Below, piece by piece: positions 9,501 through 17,338 of a DNA stretch of 38,871 nucleotides; within the stretch, counting starts at the first letter, position 1; every line of letters begins with the position of its first letter. Position numbers and translations under genes: made by a program. Source of the stretch: JBPOIS01 sp052034295 (lineage in GTDB: Bacteria > Pseudomonadota > Gammaproteobacteria > Pseudomonadales > Moraxellaceae); the NCBI GenBank assembly GCA_052034295.1, contig JBPOIS010000146.1:1-38871 (forward strand). Direction: 5' to 3'. Below the pieces are notes generated by a model. That model ran no database searches. It was not told where the DNA came from and was given only the letters and a program-made list of their open reading frames with translations.

Positions 9501-11046
9501 GGCGGGTCTGCCGCGACAGCACCGCCATCGGGGTGTCATCGCCCATCGAGCCCACGGCTTCCTGACCACTTTCGGCCAGCGGGCGGATGATCTGGTCACG
9601 TTCTTCAAAGGTGACGTGGAACATCTTCTGCGCCACTTTCAGCGCATCGCCCTGCAGACCCTGCGTCAGCAGTTGTTCTTCCAGCGTGTCATCGGTGGCC
9701 ACGTGCAGGGCGTTTTCGCGCAGCCACTGCTTGTAGGGGTGGGCGGATTTCAGGCGCTGGTCAATGTCCGTGGTGCGCAGCAGCTCGCCAGTGCGGGTGT
9801 CCACCACCAGGATCTGGCCCGGTCCCACCCGGCCCTTGGCAACCACATCCTCCGGCTGGTAACCCCAGACGCCGATCTCGGAGGCCAGGGTGATGTAGCC
9901 GTTTTTGGTGATCACATAACGGGCGGGCCGCAGGCCATTGCGGTCGAGCATGCACACCGCGTGGCGGCCATCCTGGATCACCAGACCGGCTGGACCGTCC
10001 CAGGCTTCCATGTGCTTGGAGTTGAATTCATAAAACGCGCGCAGGTCGGCGTCCATGGTTTCGACATTCTGCCAGGCCGGCGGCACCAGCATACGCAGGG
10101 CGCGGAACAGGTCCATGCCACCCCCGACGAGGATTTCCAGCATGTTGTCCAGGCTGGAGGAGTCAGAGCCGGTGCGGTTCACCAGCGGCTTCAGCTCCTG
10201 CAGGCCCGGCAGCAGCGGGTTGGCAAACTTGGGCGTGCGGGCCACCGACCAGTTGCGGTTGCCCATGATGGTGTTGATTTCACCGTTGTGGGCCAGATAG
10301 CGGAACGGCTGGGCCAGCGGCCAGCGCGGCAGGGTGTTGGTGGAAAAGCGCTGGTGGAACACGCAGATGTGCGTGGTCATGCGCGGATCGGCCAGATCGC
10401 GATAAAACCCGTCGATGATCTCGGGCATCATCAGGCCCTTGTAGCTGATCACCGTGCTGGCCAGCGTGGTCACATAAAACAGCGGGTCATGGGCCAGCTG
10501 CTGTTCGGCACGGCGGCGCGCCAGGAACAGCTTGCGGTTGAAGTCCGCTTCGGTCATACCCTCCGGGGCATTGACCAGAATCTGCCCAAAGGCCGGCAGG
10601 CTGCGCAGGGCGATTTCGCCCAGCACCGACACGTCCACCGGCACCGCACGCCAGCCCGCCACGCTCAGCCCTTCGCGGCTGATTTCTTCGGCCAGCGTGG
10701 CTTTGGCATGTTCGGCCAGGGTGTCGTCGGTGTTCAGGAACACCGTGCCCACCGCGAACTGCTCCGCCAGGCTCAGGCCCAGACGCTGCGCCTCATCCCG
10801 AAAAAACGCCCGTGGCATCGCCAGCAGCAGGCCGCAGCCATCGCCGGTCTTGCCATCGGCCGCAATCCCGCCCCGGTGGGTCATGCACGACAACGAATGA
10901 ATGGCAGTCTTGACCAGGTCATGGCTGGCCTCCCCCTGCATGTGGGCAATCAGGCCAAAGCCACAATTGTCCTTGAAGTCATCAGGCTGATACAGACCCT
11001 GGGTCTGGACAGACGGCGCGGAAACGGCGTTGTACGGCGTGGACAT
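6559..11046 (-). CDS. gltB: Glutamate synthase (NADPH) large subunit
   Basis: 1495 aa, full length for bacterial GltB. It makes two glutamates from glutamine and 2-oxoglutarate, central to nitrogen assimilation. A 27-residue propeptide precedes the catalytic Cys28 (DNCGFGLIAH), which becomes the N-terminal nucleophile of the class II glutamine amidotransferase domain. A central domain follows, then the FMN synthase domain carrying NTIGGRSNSGEGGEDPARY and the 3Fe-4S cysteines C1115, C1121 and C1126 (CKYLRICHLNNC), and last the GXGXG beta-helix domain with repeated GGxxxxxG turns (GGQITIFPP, GGLVTVLGHTG). The ATG at 11046 has AAGGG about 6 nt upstream. It is the first gene of gltB-gltD; the 171-nt gap before it contains a candidate promoter. 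Confidence 0.98.
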   Translation of the reverse strand: MSTPYNAVSAPSVQTQGLYQPDDFKDNCGFGLIAHMQGEASHDLVKTAIHSLSCMTHRGGIAADGKTGDGCGLLLAMPRAFFRDEAQRLGLSLAEQFAVGTVFLNTDDTLAEHAKATLAEEISREGLSVAGWRAVPVDVSVLGEIALRSLPAFGQILVNAPEGMTEADFNRKLFLARRRAEQQLAHDPLFYVTTLASTVISYKGLMMPEIIDGFYRDLADPRMTTHICVFHQRFSTNTLPRWPLAQPFRYLAHNGEINTIMGNRNWSVARTPKFANPLLPGLQELKPLVNRTGSDSSSLDNMLEILVGGGMDLFRALRMLVPPAWQNVETMDADLRAFYEFNSKHMEAWDGPAGLVIQDGRHAVCMLDRNGLRPARYVITKNGYITLASEIGVWGYQPEDVVAKGRVGPGQILVVDTRTGELLRTTDIDQRLKSAHPYKQWLRENALHVATDDTLEEQLLTQGLQGDALKVAQKMFHVTFEERDQIIRPLAESGQEAVGSMGDDTPMAVLSRQTRHMADYFRQQFAQVTNPPIDPLREAIVMSLETCLGREQNVFEQGPEHADRIIISSPVLSSSKMQQLRSIERPGYGLHTLDLNYPESEGLEAALRRLCAEAAQAVRDGQTLLLLSDRNLQAGHLPASAILATGAIHHSLSEAGLRADCNLLVETGLARDPHHFAVLIGFGATAVYPYLAYDVIYDLVARGELLGDPLYAQANFRKAIDKGLLKILSKMGISTIASYRAGQLFEAIGLSHQVVDLCFKGVPSRIEGARFTDLENDQKKLAASAWKARQPIDAGGLLKFVYNKEYHAFNPDVINTLHKAVRSGQYSDYQAYADLVNQRPVATLRDLLKLKTDHSIAVDEVESVEAILPRFDSAGMSLGALSPEAHESIAIAMNTIGGRSNSGEGGEDPARYGTLKNSKIKQVASGRFGVTPAYLCSAEVLQIKVAQGAKPGEGGQLPGGKVNGLIARLRYSVPGVTLISPPPHHDIYSIEDLAQLIFDLKQVNPQAMVSVKLVAEPGVGTIAAGVAKAYADFITISGYDGGTAASPLSSIHYAGSPWELGLSEAHQALRVNDLRGKVRVQTDGGLKTGLDVVKAAILGAESFGFGTTPMIAVGCKYLRICHLNNCATGVATQQDTLRQQHYIGEPEMLINFFRFVAEETRQWMAKLGVRSMAELIGRTDLLEMLPGETDKQQHLDLTPLLTVHPAGEGKAQYCVEGRNQPHDKGELAERMVADLLPAIEGRLGGHYHYDLCNCDRSIGARLSGEIAKRHGNLGLSDAPITLELKGTAGQSLGVWNAGGLHIRLEGDANDYVGKGMAGGQITIFPPKGSPFASQDTAIIGNTCLYGATGGKLFAAGTAGERFAVRNSGAQAVIEGAGDHCCEYMTGGLVTVLGHTGLNFGAGMTGGFAYVLDLEGDFYDRCNHELIDLNRISSEPMERYREHLYSVIEEYVHETGSAWGQTILNEFDEYLRKFYLVKPKAASLSGLLKTTTADPQ

Positions 11047-11140
11047 GGCGTACCCTTACTGTGCAATGAGCGGCGTCATTCTTTGCATGGCCGTACCCAA
11101 CCGCGACCACCACGCAAAAAAGCGGACAAAATGGGCGATT

Positions 11141-11169
11141 ATTTTAAAGAAAAACTCATAGACACACAA
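11141..11169 (-). promoter_or_regulatory. Candidate sigma-70 promoter of gltBD
   Basis: On the minus strand: -35 TTGTGT (11169-11164), 17-nt spacer, -10 TAAAAT (11146-11141; 5 of 6 consensus positions). This predicts a start near 11134 and an 88-nt leader to gltB. The -35 is weak, so the call rests on the -10, the spacing and the position. Confidence 0.4.
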
Positions 11170-11170
11170 A

Positions 11171-11191
11171 CGCCCAAGTCCGCCCTGGGCG
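11171..11191 (-). terminator. Weak hairpin after the pil-aro-SPOR operon
   Basis: Stem CGCCCA (11171-11176) and TGGGCG (11186-11191), 9-nt loop, about 27 nt beyond the SPOR gene stop. On the minus strand it is followed by TTTGTGTGT, a poor U-tract, so termination is likely partial and some pil operon transcripts may run into gltB. Confidence 0.35.
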
Positions 11192-11217
11192 CTTTTTCGA
11201 AAAATTCTGCAAAAAAA

Positions 11218-12141
11218 CTAATTGCCCGACCCGGCAAATGGATCGCTGGACGAGGGCAAGGCAGAGGGCAGGGCGGCATCGTTCTCCACCGGCGGGGCAT
11301 CCGGCGCATCGTCAAACCCATCCTGCACCGTGTCCCTGCGGCTGGACCGGCCACTGCCATCCAGCGCATCGGCCAGATTGCCCAGTGCATCATCGGAGGC
11401 TGTTGGATCAGCACCCGCACTTGGTCTGGCCGGCCGGGTGCGCGACAGCGGATCATCCAGCGGGTTGTCTGCAGGCAGAGGCACCCCGCGCAGCTGTACC
11501 TGGCGCACACCCTGCCCCGCCCCGGTCACCCGGACATTGCTGGCCTGATCCGGGGCCACCAGCCCCTCAAAACTGGAAAAACGCACCGGCATGGGCCGGA
11601 TGCTGCCCGGCAGACCGAATGACTGGGTCTGCAGCGCACCCATCGCTGTCTGTACCGTGTTGAAAATGCCATACACCAGCACAAAACGCTCTGTCCCCCC
11701 CTGCAGGGTGCGGAAATAATAAAACTGGCTGCGGTCAGTGCGGTTGGCCAGGAAGCCCCGGATCACCCCTTCCTCGGACACCGTCATCAGCTGAATGGTC
11801 CAGCTGCTGGCCTGAGTGCGCACAAAGTCGGCACCACGGAATTCTGCCGCGTGGGCGGTGGCCTTGCTGTCCTCGGCCACGCGCAGGTCCAGCACCGGCA
11901 CTTCATGGGTCAGCATCCCCAACTGCAGGCTGTGGGCCGCGGGCCGGGGCACGGCCACCGCAACCGGCTGCTCCTCCGGCAGGACCTGCACCGGCTGGCG
12001 GTGCCGGGCAATCGCCTGCCCCACCCACAGCACCAGCCAGAGCGCCAGCACGCTGAGACCGGCCACCAGCCAGACCAGCGAACGCCACTGGATGTCATCC
12101 CAGTGCAGGGCGCGACGCAGCTCCTGCAGGTGCAGCTTCAT
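11218..12141 (-). CDS. Membrane-anchored SPOR-domain protein (DamX-like)
   Basis: 307 aa. A short cytoplasmic N-terminus is followed by one transmembrane helix (about 22-44) and a periplasmic part, the topology of DamX. Residues about 112-195 resemble a SPOR domain, opening SSWTIQLMTVSEE and containing ERFVLVYGIFNTVQTAMGAL; SPOR domains bind denuded glycan at the division septum. Unlike DamX, where SPOR is C-terminal, about 110 further residues follow, rich in Asp, Ala, Pro and Ser and probably disordered. The ATG overlaps the aroB stop as ATGA (12138-12141), so translation is coupled. The position right after aroK-aroB matches E. coli aroK-aroB-damX, supporting orthology by context. It is the last gene of the pilM-aroB operon; gltB follows after 171 nt. 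Confidence 0.82.
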   Translation of the reverse strand: MKLHLQELRRALHWDDIQWRSLVWLVAGLSVLALWLVLWVGQAIARHRQPVQVLPEEQPVAVAVPRPAAHSLQLGMLTHEVPVLDLRVAEDSKATAHAAEFRGADFVRTQASSWTIQLMTVSEEGVIRGFLANRTDRSQFYYFRTLQGGTERFVLVYGIFNTVQTAMGALQTQSFGLPGSIRPMPVRFSSFEGLVAPDQASNVRVTGAGQGVRQVQLRGVPLPADNPLDDPLSRTRPARPSAGADPTASDDALGNLADALDGSGRSSRRDTVQDGFDDAPDAPPVENDAALPSALPSSSDPFAGSGN

Positions 12142-13223
12142 GCGGACTGCCCCAAAAAAGCCTGTAGGGTGGCCTGCAACTGCTCGGCCGAAGCTTCACG
12201 ACTCACCACCCCATGACCGATGGCGCGCAGCAGCACCAGCCGCAGCGTACCGGACAGGACTTTTTTGTCCTGCATCATCAGCTGCAGGAACTGTCCGGTG
12301 TCCAGCGCCGGGGCGTGCGTGGGCAAGCCCGCCGCCGCCACCACCGCAGTGATACGGGCCACCTCATCACGGTGCAGCCAGCCCAGCCGCGCGGACAGAT
12401 CGGCCGCCATCAGCATGCCCACCCCAACCGCCTCGCCGTGCAGCCAGGTGCCATAACCCATGGCCGATTCAATCGCATGGCCAAAGGTGTGGCCCAGATT
12501 CAGCAGGGCGCGTTCACCGTGTTCAAATTCATCTGCCGCCACGATCCGGGCCTTGTGGGCACAGGACCGGTACACGGCTTCACGCAGGGCATGCGGGTCC
12601 CGGGCCCGCAGGGCAGGCAGCCGGGGTTCCAGCCACTGCAAAAACGGCTCATCGGCAATCAGTGCGTATTTGATCACCTCGGCCAGACCAGCCGACAGCT
12701 CACGGTCCGGCAGGGTATCCAGGTGCTGCATGTCGGCCAGCACCACTTTGGGCTGTTTGAAGGCACCGATCATGTTCTTGCCCAGCGGGTGATTGACGCC
12801 GGTTTTGCCGCCCACACTGGAATCGACCTGCGACAGCAGTGTGGTGGGAATCTGGATGAAATTCACCCCGCGCTGGTAAGTGGCCGCCGCATACCCGGCC
12901 ATATCCCCCACCACGCCGCCGCCAAGGGCCACCACGGTGCAGTCCCGGTTGAAACGCCGCTCCAGCAGGGCATCATAAATCAACCCCAGGGTGTCCAAAG
13001 TCTTGAACTGCTCACCGTCCGGGAGGATGCAGGAAGCCACCTGCAGGCCGGAATCCTGCAGAAACGCCTGATAACTGCGCAGATACAGCGGGGCCACCGT
13101 GGTGTTGCTGACCACCATCACCTGCTGCCCTTCGATGTGAGGCAGCAGCAGCGCCGGATCCAGACCATATCCGATGTGAATGGGATAAGCGCGCTCGGCG
13201 AGCCCGACCTGTAGTGTCTGCAC
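12138..13223 (-). CDS. aroB: 3-dehydroquinate synthase
   Basis: 361 aa with a GTG start at 13223-13221, preceded by AGGG 8 nt upstream; this matches the 362 aa of E. coli AroB and the usual start of the first beta strand (QTLQVGLAERAYPIHIG). The longer open frame to 13325 would overlap aroK by 62 nt and adds nothing family-like. The enzyme converts DAHP to 3-dehydroquinate, the second step of the shikimate pathway, using NAD+ and a divalent metal. Visible: DGEQFKTLD near residue 69, the NAD-binding glycine loop GGGVVGD (101-107), and metal ligands E182 (GLAEVIKYA), H245 (NLGHTFGHA) and H262 (WLHGEAVGVG). It lies 40 nt after aroK and overlaps the SPOR gene by 4 nt. Confidence 0.97.
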   Translation of the reverse strand: MQTLQVGLAERAYPIHIGYGLDPALLLPHIEGQQVMVVSNTTVAPLYLRSYQAFLQDSGLQVASCILPDGEQFKTLDTLGLIYDALLERRFNRDCTVVALGGGVVGDMAGYAAATYQRGVNFIQIPTTLLSQVDSSVGGKTGVNHPLGKNMIGAFKQPKVVLADMQHLDTLPDRELSAGLAEVIKYALIADEPFLQWLEPRLPALRARDPHALREAVYRSCAHKARIVAADEFEHGERALLNLGHTFGHAIESAMGYGTWLHGEAVGVGMLMAADLSARLGWLHRDEVARITAVVAAAGLPTHAPALDTGQFLQLMMQDKKVLSGTLRLVLLRAIGHGVVSREASAEQLQATLQAFLGQSA

Positions 13224-13263
13224 GGCAGTGACCCTGGGGGTGTTGCGAATCGATGGGTTTAGT

Positions 13264-13812
13264 CTAGCGGGTTTGCGGGCGCTGGACCAGTTGAATAATC
13301 CGCAGGGCCAGATCGCGTGCTGCACCTTCGCTGGTGGGCACGATGTGATGGGCGGTGCTGCGGTACAGCGGATCGCGCAGTGCCATCAGCTCGGCCAGCT
13401 TCTGGGCCGGATTTGGGGTCTGCAGCAAGGGCCGGTTGCGGTCACGCTCGGTGCGGGCCAGCTGCATGGCCACTGGGGTTTCCAGATACACCACACAGCC
13501 GCGCTCATGCAGGGCACGGCGGTTGCAGTCACGCATGACCGCGCCACCGCCGGTCGCCAGCACCACGCGGTGGCGCTGGGTCAGCTCGTCAATCATGGCC
13601 TGTTCCCGCTGGCGAAAACCGGCCTCCCCTTCCTTTTCAAAGATCCAGGGAATACTGACGCCAGTGCGGGACTCGATCTCATGGTCACTGTCCACGAAAT
13701 CAAAGCCCAGCAACTCCGCCAGATGGCGTCCCACGGTGGTTTTGCCTGCCCCCATTGGTCCGACCAAAAACAGCCGGTCTGGAACAGCCACCGCGGCAGG
13801 TGCACTACGCAT
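13264..13812 (-). CDS. aroK: Shikimate kinase
   Basis: 182 aa. It phosphorylates shikimate with ATP to shikimate 3-phosphate. Walker A GPMGAGKTT is at residues 18-26; the shikimate site appears as DSDHEIE (41-47), FRQRE (66-70) and the glycine triplet GGG (88-90); the lid arginine lies in RNRPLL. The ATG overlaps the pilQ stop by one base (TAATG at 13814-13810), so aroK is translationally coupled to pilQ. The pilQ-aroK-aroB link is common in gammaproteobacteria. About ten residues precede the first beta strand, slightly more than in E. coli AroK. Confidence 0.97.
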   Translation of the reverse strand: MRSAPAAVAVPDRLFLVGPMGAGKTTVGRHLAELLGFDFVDSDHEIESRTGVSIPWIFEKEGEAGFRQREQAMIDELTQRHRVVLATGGGAVMRDCNRRALHERGCVVYLETPVAMQLARTERDRNRPLLQTPNPAQKLAELMALRDPLYRSTAHHIVPTSEGAARDLALRIIQLVQRPQTR

Positions 13813-16016
13813 TAACGACGGATCGCTCCATTGGCTGTGTTGGTCACCAGACGCGGCGTCACGAAGATCAGCAGTTCCTGCTTGTTGTTGGACTGCACAT
13901 CTTTCTTGAACAGCCGGCCCACATACGGCAGATCGCCCAGGAACGGGGTCTTGGACACGGCATTGCTGGTCTGGTTCTGGAAGATCCCGCCCAGCACCAC
14001 GGTCTGGCCATCGTCGATCAGCACGTTGGTGGCCACCCGGTTGGTGTCGATCGCACGCACGCCTGTGGCCTGCACCTCACCCGGCGAATCACTGTTGACG
14101 AACAGCTCCATGCCAATCCGGCCATCCGGGGTGATGTTCGGGGTGACTTCCAGGCTCAGTTCAGCATTGATGAACTGGATTGCGGTGGCGCCACTGGAAG
14201 TCGCCGTCTGGTAGGGGATCTGCGTACCAGCAGCAATGCGGGCCTTTTGCTTGTCGGTGGTCAGGACCTTGGGCGTGGCGACGATTTCACCCTTGCCATC
14301 GGCCTGCAGGGCCGACAGCTCCAGATCCAGCATCACATCCGACATCGACAGCAGGCCAAAGGCAATCCGGCTGGCGCCGGTCGAGGTCACCCCCAGATCG
14401 ACGTTCAGGTTCTGCGGACGCTGGATGGTGTAGCTGACCCCACCCAGGTCGGCTTTCTGTGGATCCCGCAGGTCAAACAGGGTGGTGTCGCTGCCGCCCA
14501 CCAGCAGATTGCGGTTGTTGGCCACCCCATTGGACAGCACACCCCACTTGACGCCCAGCTCCTTGCTGAAGCTGTCGGTGGCGCGCACGATGCGGGCTTC
14601 GATCATGACCTGACGCACCGGCACGTCCAGCTTCTGGATCAACTCGCGGATTTCGTCGATCTTGGCGGCGGTGTCCTGGATGATCAGCGTGTTGGTGCGG
14701 GCATCCACTGACAGGGTGCCACGGCGTGACAGCAGGCTGCCCACGTTGGCATCGCCCTGCCCACCGCCGCCCCCGTTGTTGGCCCCATTGTTGCGGCCCG
14801 AGGTCAGCAGCGACTGGACATCAGCCGCTTTGGCATAGTTGAGCTGGATGTATTCGGTGCGCAGCGGGGCCAGCTGCTCGAGCTGCTGGCTGTTCTGGAT
14901 TTCCAGTTTTTCACGGGCGGCAATTTCTTCTGCAGGGGCCACCATGATCACGTTGCCATTGCGGCGCTTGTCCAGTCCCTTGGTCTTCAGGATGATGTCC
15001 AGGGCCTGATCCCAGGGGACATTCTGCAGGCGGATGGTGATGCGGCCATTGACCGTGTCGCTGGCCACCAGGTTAAAGCCGGTGAAGTCTGCAATCAGCT
15101 GCAGCACCGAACGCACGTCGATGTCCTGGAAGTTCAGCGACAGCTTCTGGCCACTGTAGGCCGGTGCTTCACGGCGCTTGGCCACTTCCGGTGCAGGCCG
15201 CTTGACGCTGATGGTCAGCTTCTGGTCCGCTTGATAGGCCAGGTATTCAAAATCACCCTGCGGCTGGATCACAATCACGCCATTGCTGCCTTCATTGTAG
15301 GCATCAATCAGGCGGATCGGGGTGGCAAAGTCATTCACATCAAGGCGGCGGCGCAGACGCTCCGGCAGGCGGGTGCCGAGGAAGCGTGCCACAATCTTGG
15401 TGCCCTGCTGCTGTACGTCCACCGGAATGCTCGGGTCGCTCAGGGCAATGATGACCTGGCCATCGCCACCGGTCCCACGGCGAAAATCAATGTCCTGCAC
15501 TTCCAGACCCGTGCGCTTGCCGGCCACGGCGGTCTGGGTCACCGCAGGCGTCACCATCGCCACCTGATTGGGGGTGGCCACACTGACACCCTTGGAGGGC
15601 AGCTTGCTGCTCATGCGCAGCACCAGGGTATTGCCCTCGATGCGCGTGGTGTAGCCACCAGTCTGCGACAGGCTGATGATCAGCCGGGTGATGTCCTGAT
15701 TGTCGATCACCGTCAGGCTGCGGGCCATGCTGGTGTCGAGGTTCTGGAACCGGCCACTCAGGCCACTGCGGGTGGCTGGCAGGTCCAGCACCAGCCGGGC
15801 TGGACGCTCGATCTGGTAGGCCTGTGGTGCCGGGGGATTGCCGGAAAACACCAGCCGCAGCTCGGTGTCATTGTTCGGCAGGGTCACCGGCACCACCTGA
15901 TTCAGACTGACCCGGGCATCGGCCCAGGCGGGGGTCATCACGGCAGCCAGTGCGGACAGGGCCAGTCCAGGCAGGGCGCGATGCAGGACAGGGCTTCCAA
16001 AAACACGCATCATCAT
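13812..16016 (-). CDS. pilQ: Type IV pilus secretin PilQ
   Basis: 734 aa from the ATG at 16016, the first of three consecutive ATGs, with GAGG 9 nt upstream; a TTG start five codons earlier would overlap that site. PilQ forms the outer membrane pore through which the type IV pilus passes. Order of domains: signal peptide (ends near TPAWA-DA), AMIN domains in the first 280 residues that bind peptidoglycan, the STN/N0 region (GQKLSLNFQDIDVRSVLQL), N1/NolW regions around a glycine/asparagine-rich linker (NNGANNGGGGGQGDAN), and the C-terminal secretin core with RVATNVLIDDGQTVVLGGI and the signature TPFLGDLPYVGRLFK before FVTPRLV. It starts 21 nt after pilP and overlaps aroK by one base. Function also includes DNA uptake and twitching in relatives. 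Confidence 0.97.
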   Translation of the reverse strand: MMMRVFGSPVLHRALPGLALSALAAVMTPAWADARVSLNQVVPVTLPNNDTELRLVFSGNPPAPQAYQIERPARLVLDLPATRSGLSGRFQNLDTSMARSLTVIDNQDITRLIISLSQTGGYTTRIEGNTLVLRMSSKLPSKGVSVATPNQVAMVTPAVTQTAVAGKRTGLEVQDIDFRRGTGGDGQVIIALSDPSIPVDVQQQGTKIVARFLGTRLPERLRRRLDVNDFATPIRLIDAYNEGSNGVIVIQPQGDFEYLAYQADQKLTISVKRPAPEVAKRREAPAYSGQKLSLNFQDIDVRSVLQLIADFTGFNLVASDTVNGRITIRLQNVPWDQALDIILKTKGLDKRRNGNVIMVAPAEEIAAREKLEIQNSQQLEQLAPLRTEYIQLNYAKAADVQSLLTSGRNNGANNGGGGGQGDANVGSLLSRRGTLSVDARTNTLIIQDTAAKIDEIRELIQKLDVPVRQVMIEARIVRATDSFSKELGVKWGVLSNGVANNRNLLVGGSDTTLFDLRDPQKADLGGVSYTIQRPQNLNVDLGVTSTGASRIAFGLLSMSDVMLDLELSALQADGKGEIVATPKVLTTDKQKARIAAGTQIPYQTATSSGATAIQFINAELSLEVTPNITPDGRIGMELFVNSDSPGEVQATGVRAIDTNRVATNVLIDDGQTVVLGGIFQNQTSNAVSKTPFLGDLPYVGRLFKKDVQSNNKQELLIFVTPRLVTNTANGAIRR

Positions 16017-16037
16017 TTCAACTATCCTCAAAATTCC

Positions 16038-16559
16038 TTATGTCCCAACATCAACCATGACCAGACTGCGTGGCCGTTCCACGAAGCCATCACGTCCATC
16101 CGGCACGATTTCGATCACATTGATCTGGCTGGGCGTAATGCTGACGATCCGTCCGTAGTTCTTGCCCATGAAATTGCCCGGCTGCACCCGCATGACACTG
16201 CCATCGGGGCTTTCCACCAGCCCGAACAGGGTCTGGCCCGGACGCTTCATGGTGCCGCGCATGCGCAGCGCCTCCAGCGGGAACTGCTCCAGGTACTGGG
16301 GCGGCCGACTCAGGTCGGGCATGACCTTGCGGCCCGCCATGATGCGCAGTTCGTTGGCCAGGCTGGGCGGCATGAACGGACTGCGCAGTTGCTGGGCAGA
16401 ATAGGCATAGGTGGGCACCGGCAAAAAGGTCGGCGGTGGCGGCACCGGGATGGGCGGCTGGGCATGCAGCTGCTTCATGCGGGCATCAACTTCATCAATC
16501 CGCGAGCTACAGCCACTGAGCACCAGCAGGGACAGGGCGGCCATGATCAGTTTGTTCAT
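16038..16559 (-). CDS. pilP: Type IV pilus lipoprotein PilP
   Basis: 173 aa. A lipoprotein signal ends in LSGC (Cys17), anchoring PilP in the inner membrane facing the periplasm. A proline-rich linker (QPPIPVPPPPTFLPVP) leads to RSPFMPP, a segment that in relatives joins PilP to PilN/PilO, and to the C-terminal beta domain (LEALRMRGTM...GLVESPDGSVMRVQPGNFMG), which docks on the PilQ N0 domain. PilP thus links the inner membrane PilMNO platform to the secretin. The ATG overlaps the pilO stop as ATGA (16556-16559). Confidence 0.95.
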   Translation of the reverse strand: MNKLIMAALSLLVLSGCSSRIDEVDARMKQLHAQPPIPVPPPPTFLPVPTYAYSAQQLRSPFMPPSLANELRIMAGRKVMPDLSRPPQYLEQFPLEALRMRGTMKRPGQTLFGLVESPDGSVMRVQPGNFMGKNYGRIVSITPSQINVIEIVPDGRDGFVERPRSLVMVDVGT

Positions 16560-17338
16560 GATTTGGCTCCCTCAGTGGCCGGTGCAGCCGGCTTGTCTTT
16601 TTTGTCCTTGTCTTTCTTGGCCTTGTCGTCCTCAGCCTGATCGTTGTAGCGATAGGTCTTGGCATGCATGGTCATCTGCAGCACCGGAATTTCTCCGGCC
16701 TTGTCAGCATTGTTTGGGGCAATTTCAAAGTCGTGCATGGTCACGATGCGCGGCAGTGCGGCCAGACCACTGACAAAATTGCCAAAGGCATGGTAATCGC
16801 CCTTGCCGACGATGGTGATCGGCAGCTCAATGAAGAATTCCTGCTTCAGCTCGGGCTCGACCTTGATGTCGGCGAACTGTACGCCACTGCCCACCCCGGT
16901 GTAGTTGATCTCTTCAATCAGGTTGGAAATTTCGTGCTCCTTGGGCAGTTGCTGCAGCAGCTGGCCAAAGGTGTTTTCCATTTCCTGGATCTGGATTTCG
17001 TACAGCTTCAGGTTGCGGAGCTTGGAATCCTTGTCCTGATAGTCCTTCAGAAGGGTTTCTTCCTGGGTGGCCGCGCCGGCAATCTCGTCCTGCACCCCGC
17101 TGATCAGGCCAAAATAGGTCAGGGCCAGGGTCAGGATCATGATAAAGATCAGGATGGTGACCTTGACCGGCGTGGGCCAGTTGCCCATGTTGGCCGGGTC
17201 CAGCGAGTTGAAGCTGTTGATGAACTCCTGGAAATTGAACGGCTTTTTTTCACGCGCCTTGATGGCCGGGTTCACGCCGGTGATGGCCGGCAGTGACAGG
17301 TCGGTGCGGGTTTTCGATTTGGTCAGCGAAATCTTCAT
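16556..17338 (-). CDS. pilO: Type IV pilus inner membrane protein PilO
   Basis: 260 aa bitopic protein: cytoplasmic N-terminus of about 57 residues, a transmembrane helix at about 58-80, a coiled-coil stretch (EEIAGAATQEETLLKDYQ region through QLLQQLPKEHEI), then a ferredoxin-like periplasmic domain (FFIELPITIVGKGDYHAFGNF). PilO pairs with PilN and binds PilP. The last 30 residues are a charged, probably disordered tail (DDKAKKDKDKKDKPAAP). Both ends overlap neighbours by ATGA: the start with the pilN stop (17335-17338), the stop with the pilP start. Confidence 0.95.
   Translation of the reverse strand: MKISLTKSKTRTDLSLPAITGVNPAIKAREKKPFNFQEFINSFNSLDPANMGNWPTPVKVTILIFIMILTLALTYFGLISGVQDEIAGAATQEETLLKDYQDKDSKLRNLKLYEIQIQEMENTFGQLLQQLPKEHEISNLIEEINYTGVGSGVQFADIKVEPELKQEFFIELPITIVGKGDYHAFGNFVSGLAALPRIVTMHDFEIAPNNADKAGEIPVLQMTMHAKTYRYNDQAEDDKAKKDKDKKDKPAAPATEGAKS

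Noticed and set aside
5194..11622. A 2142-codon open frame on the plus strand opposite gltD, gltB and the end of the SPOR gene
   Set aside because: It is the antisense shadow of GC-rich genes: composition rich in His, Gln, Gly and Val, no domain, no ribosome binding site, and it runs through two intergenic gaps by chance lack of stops.
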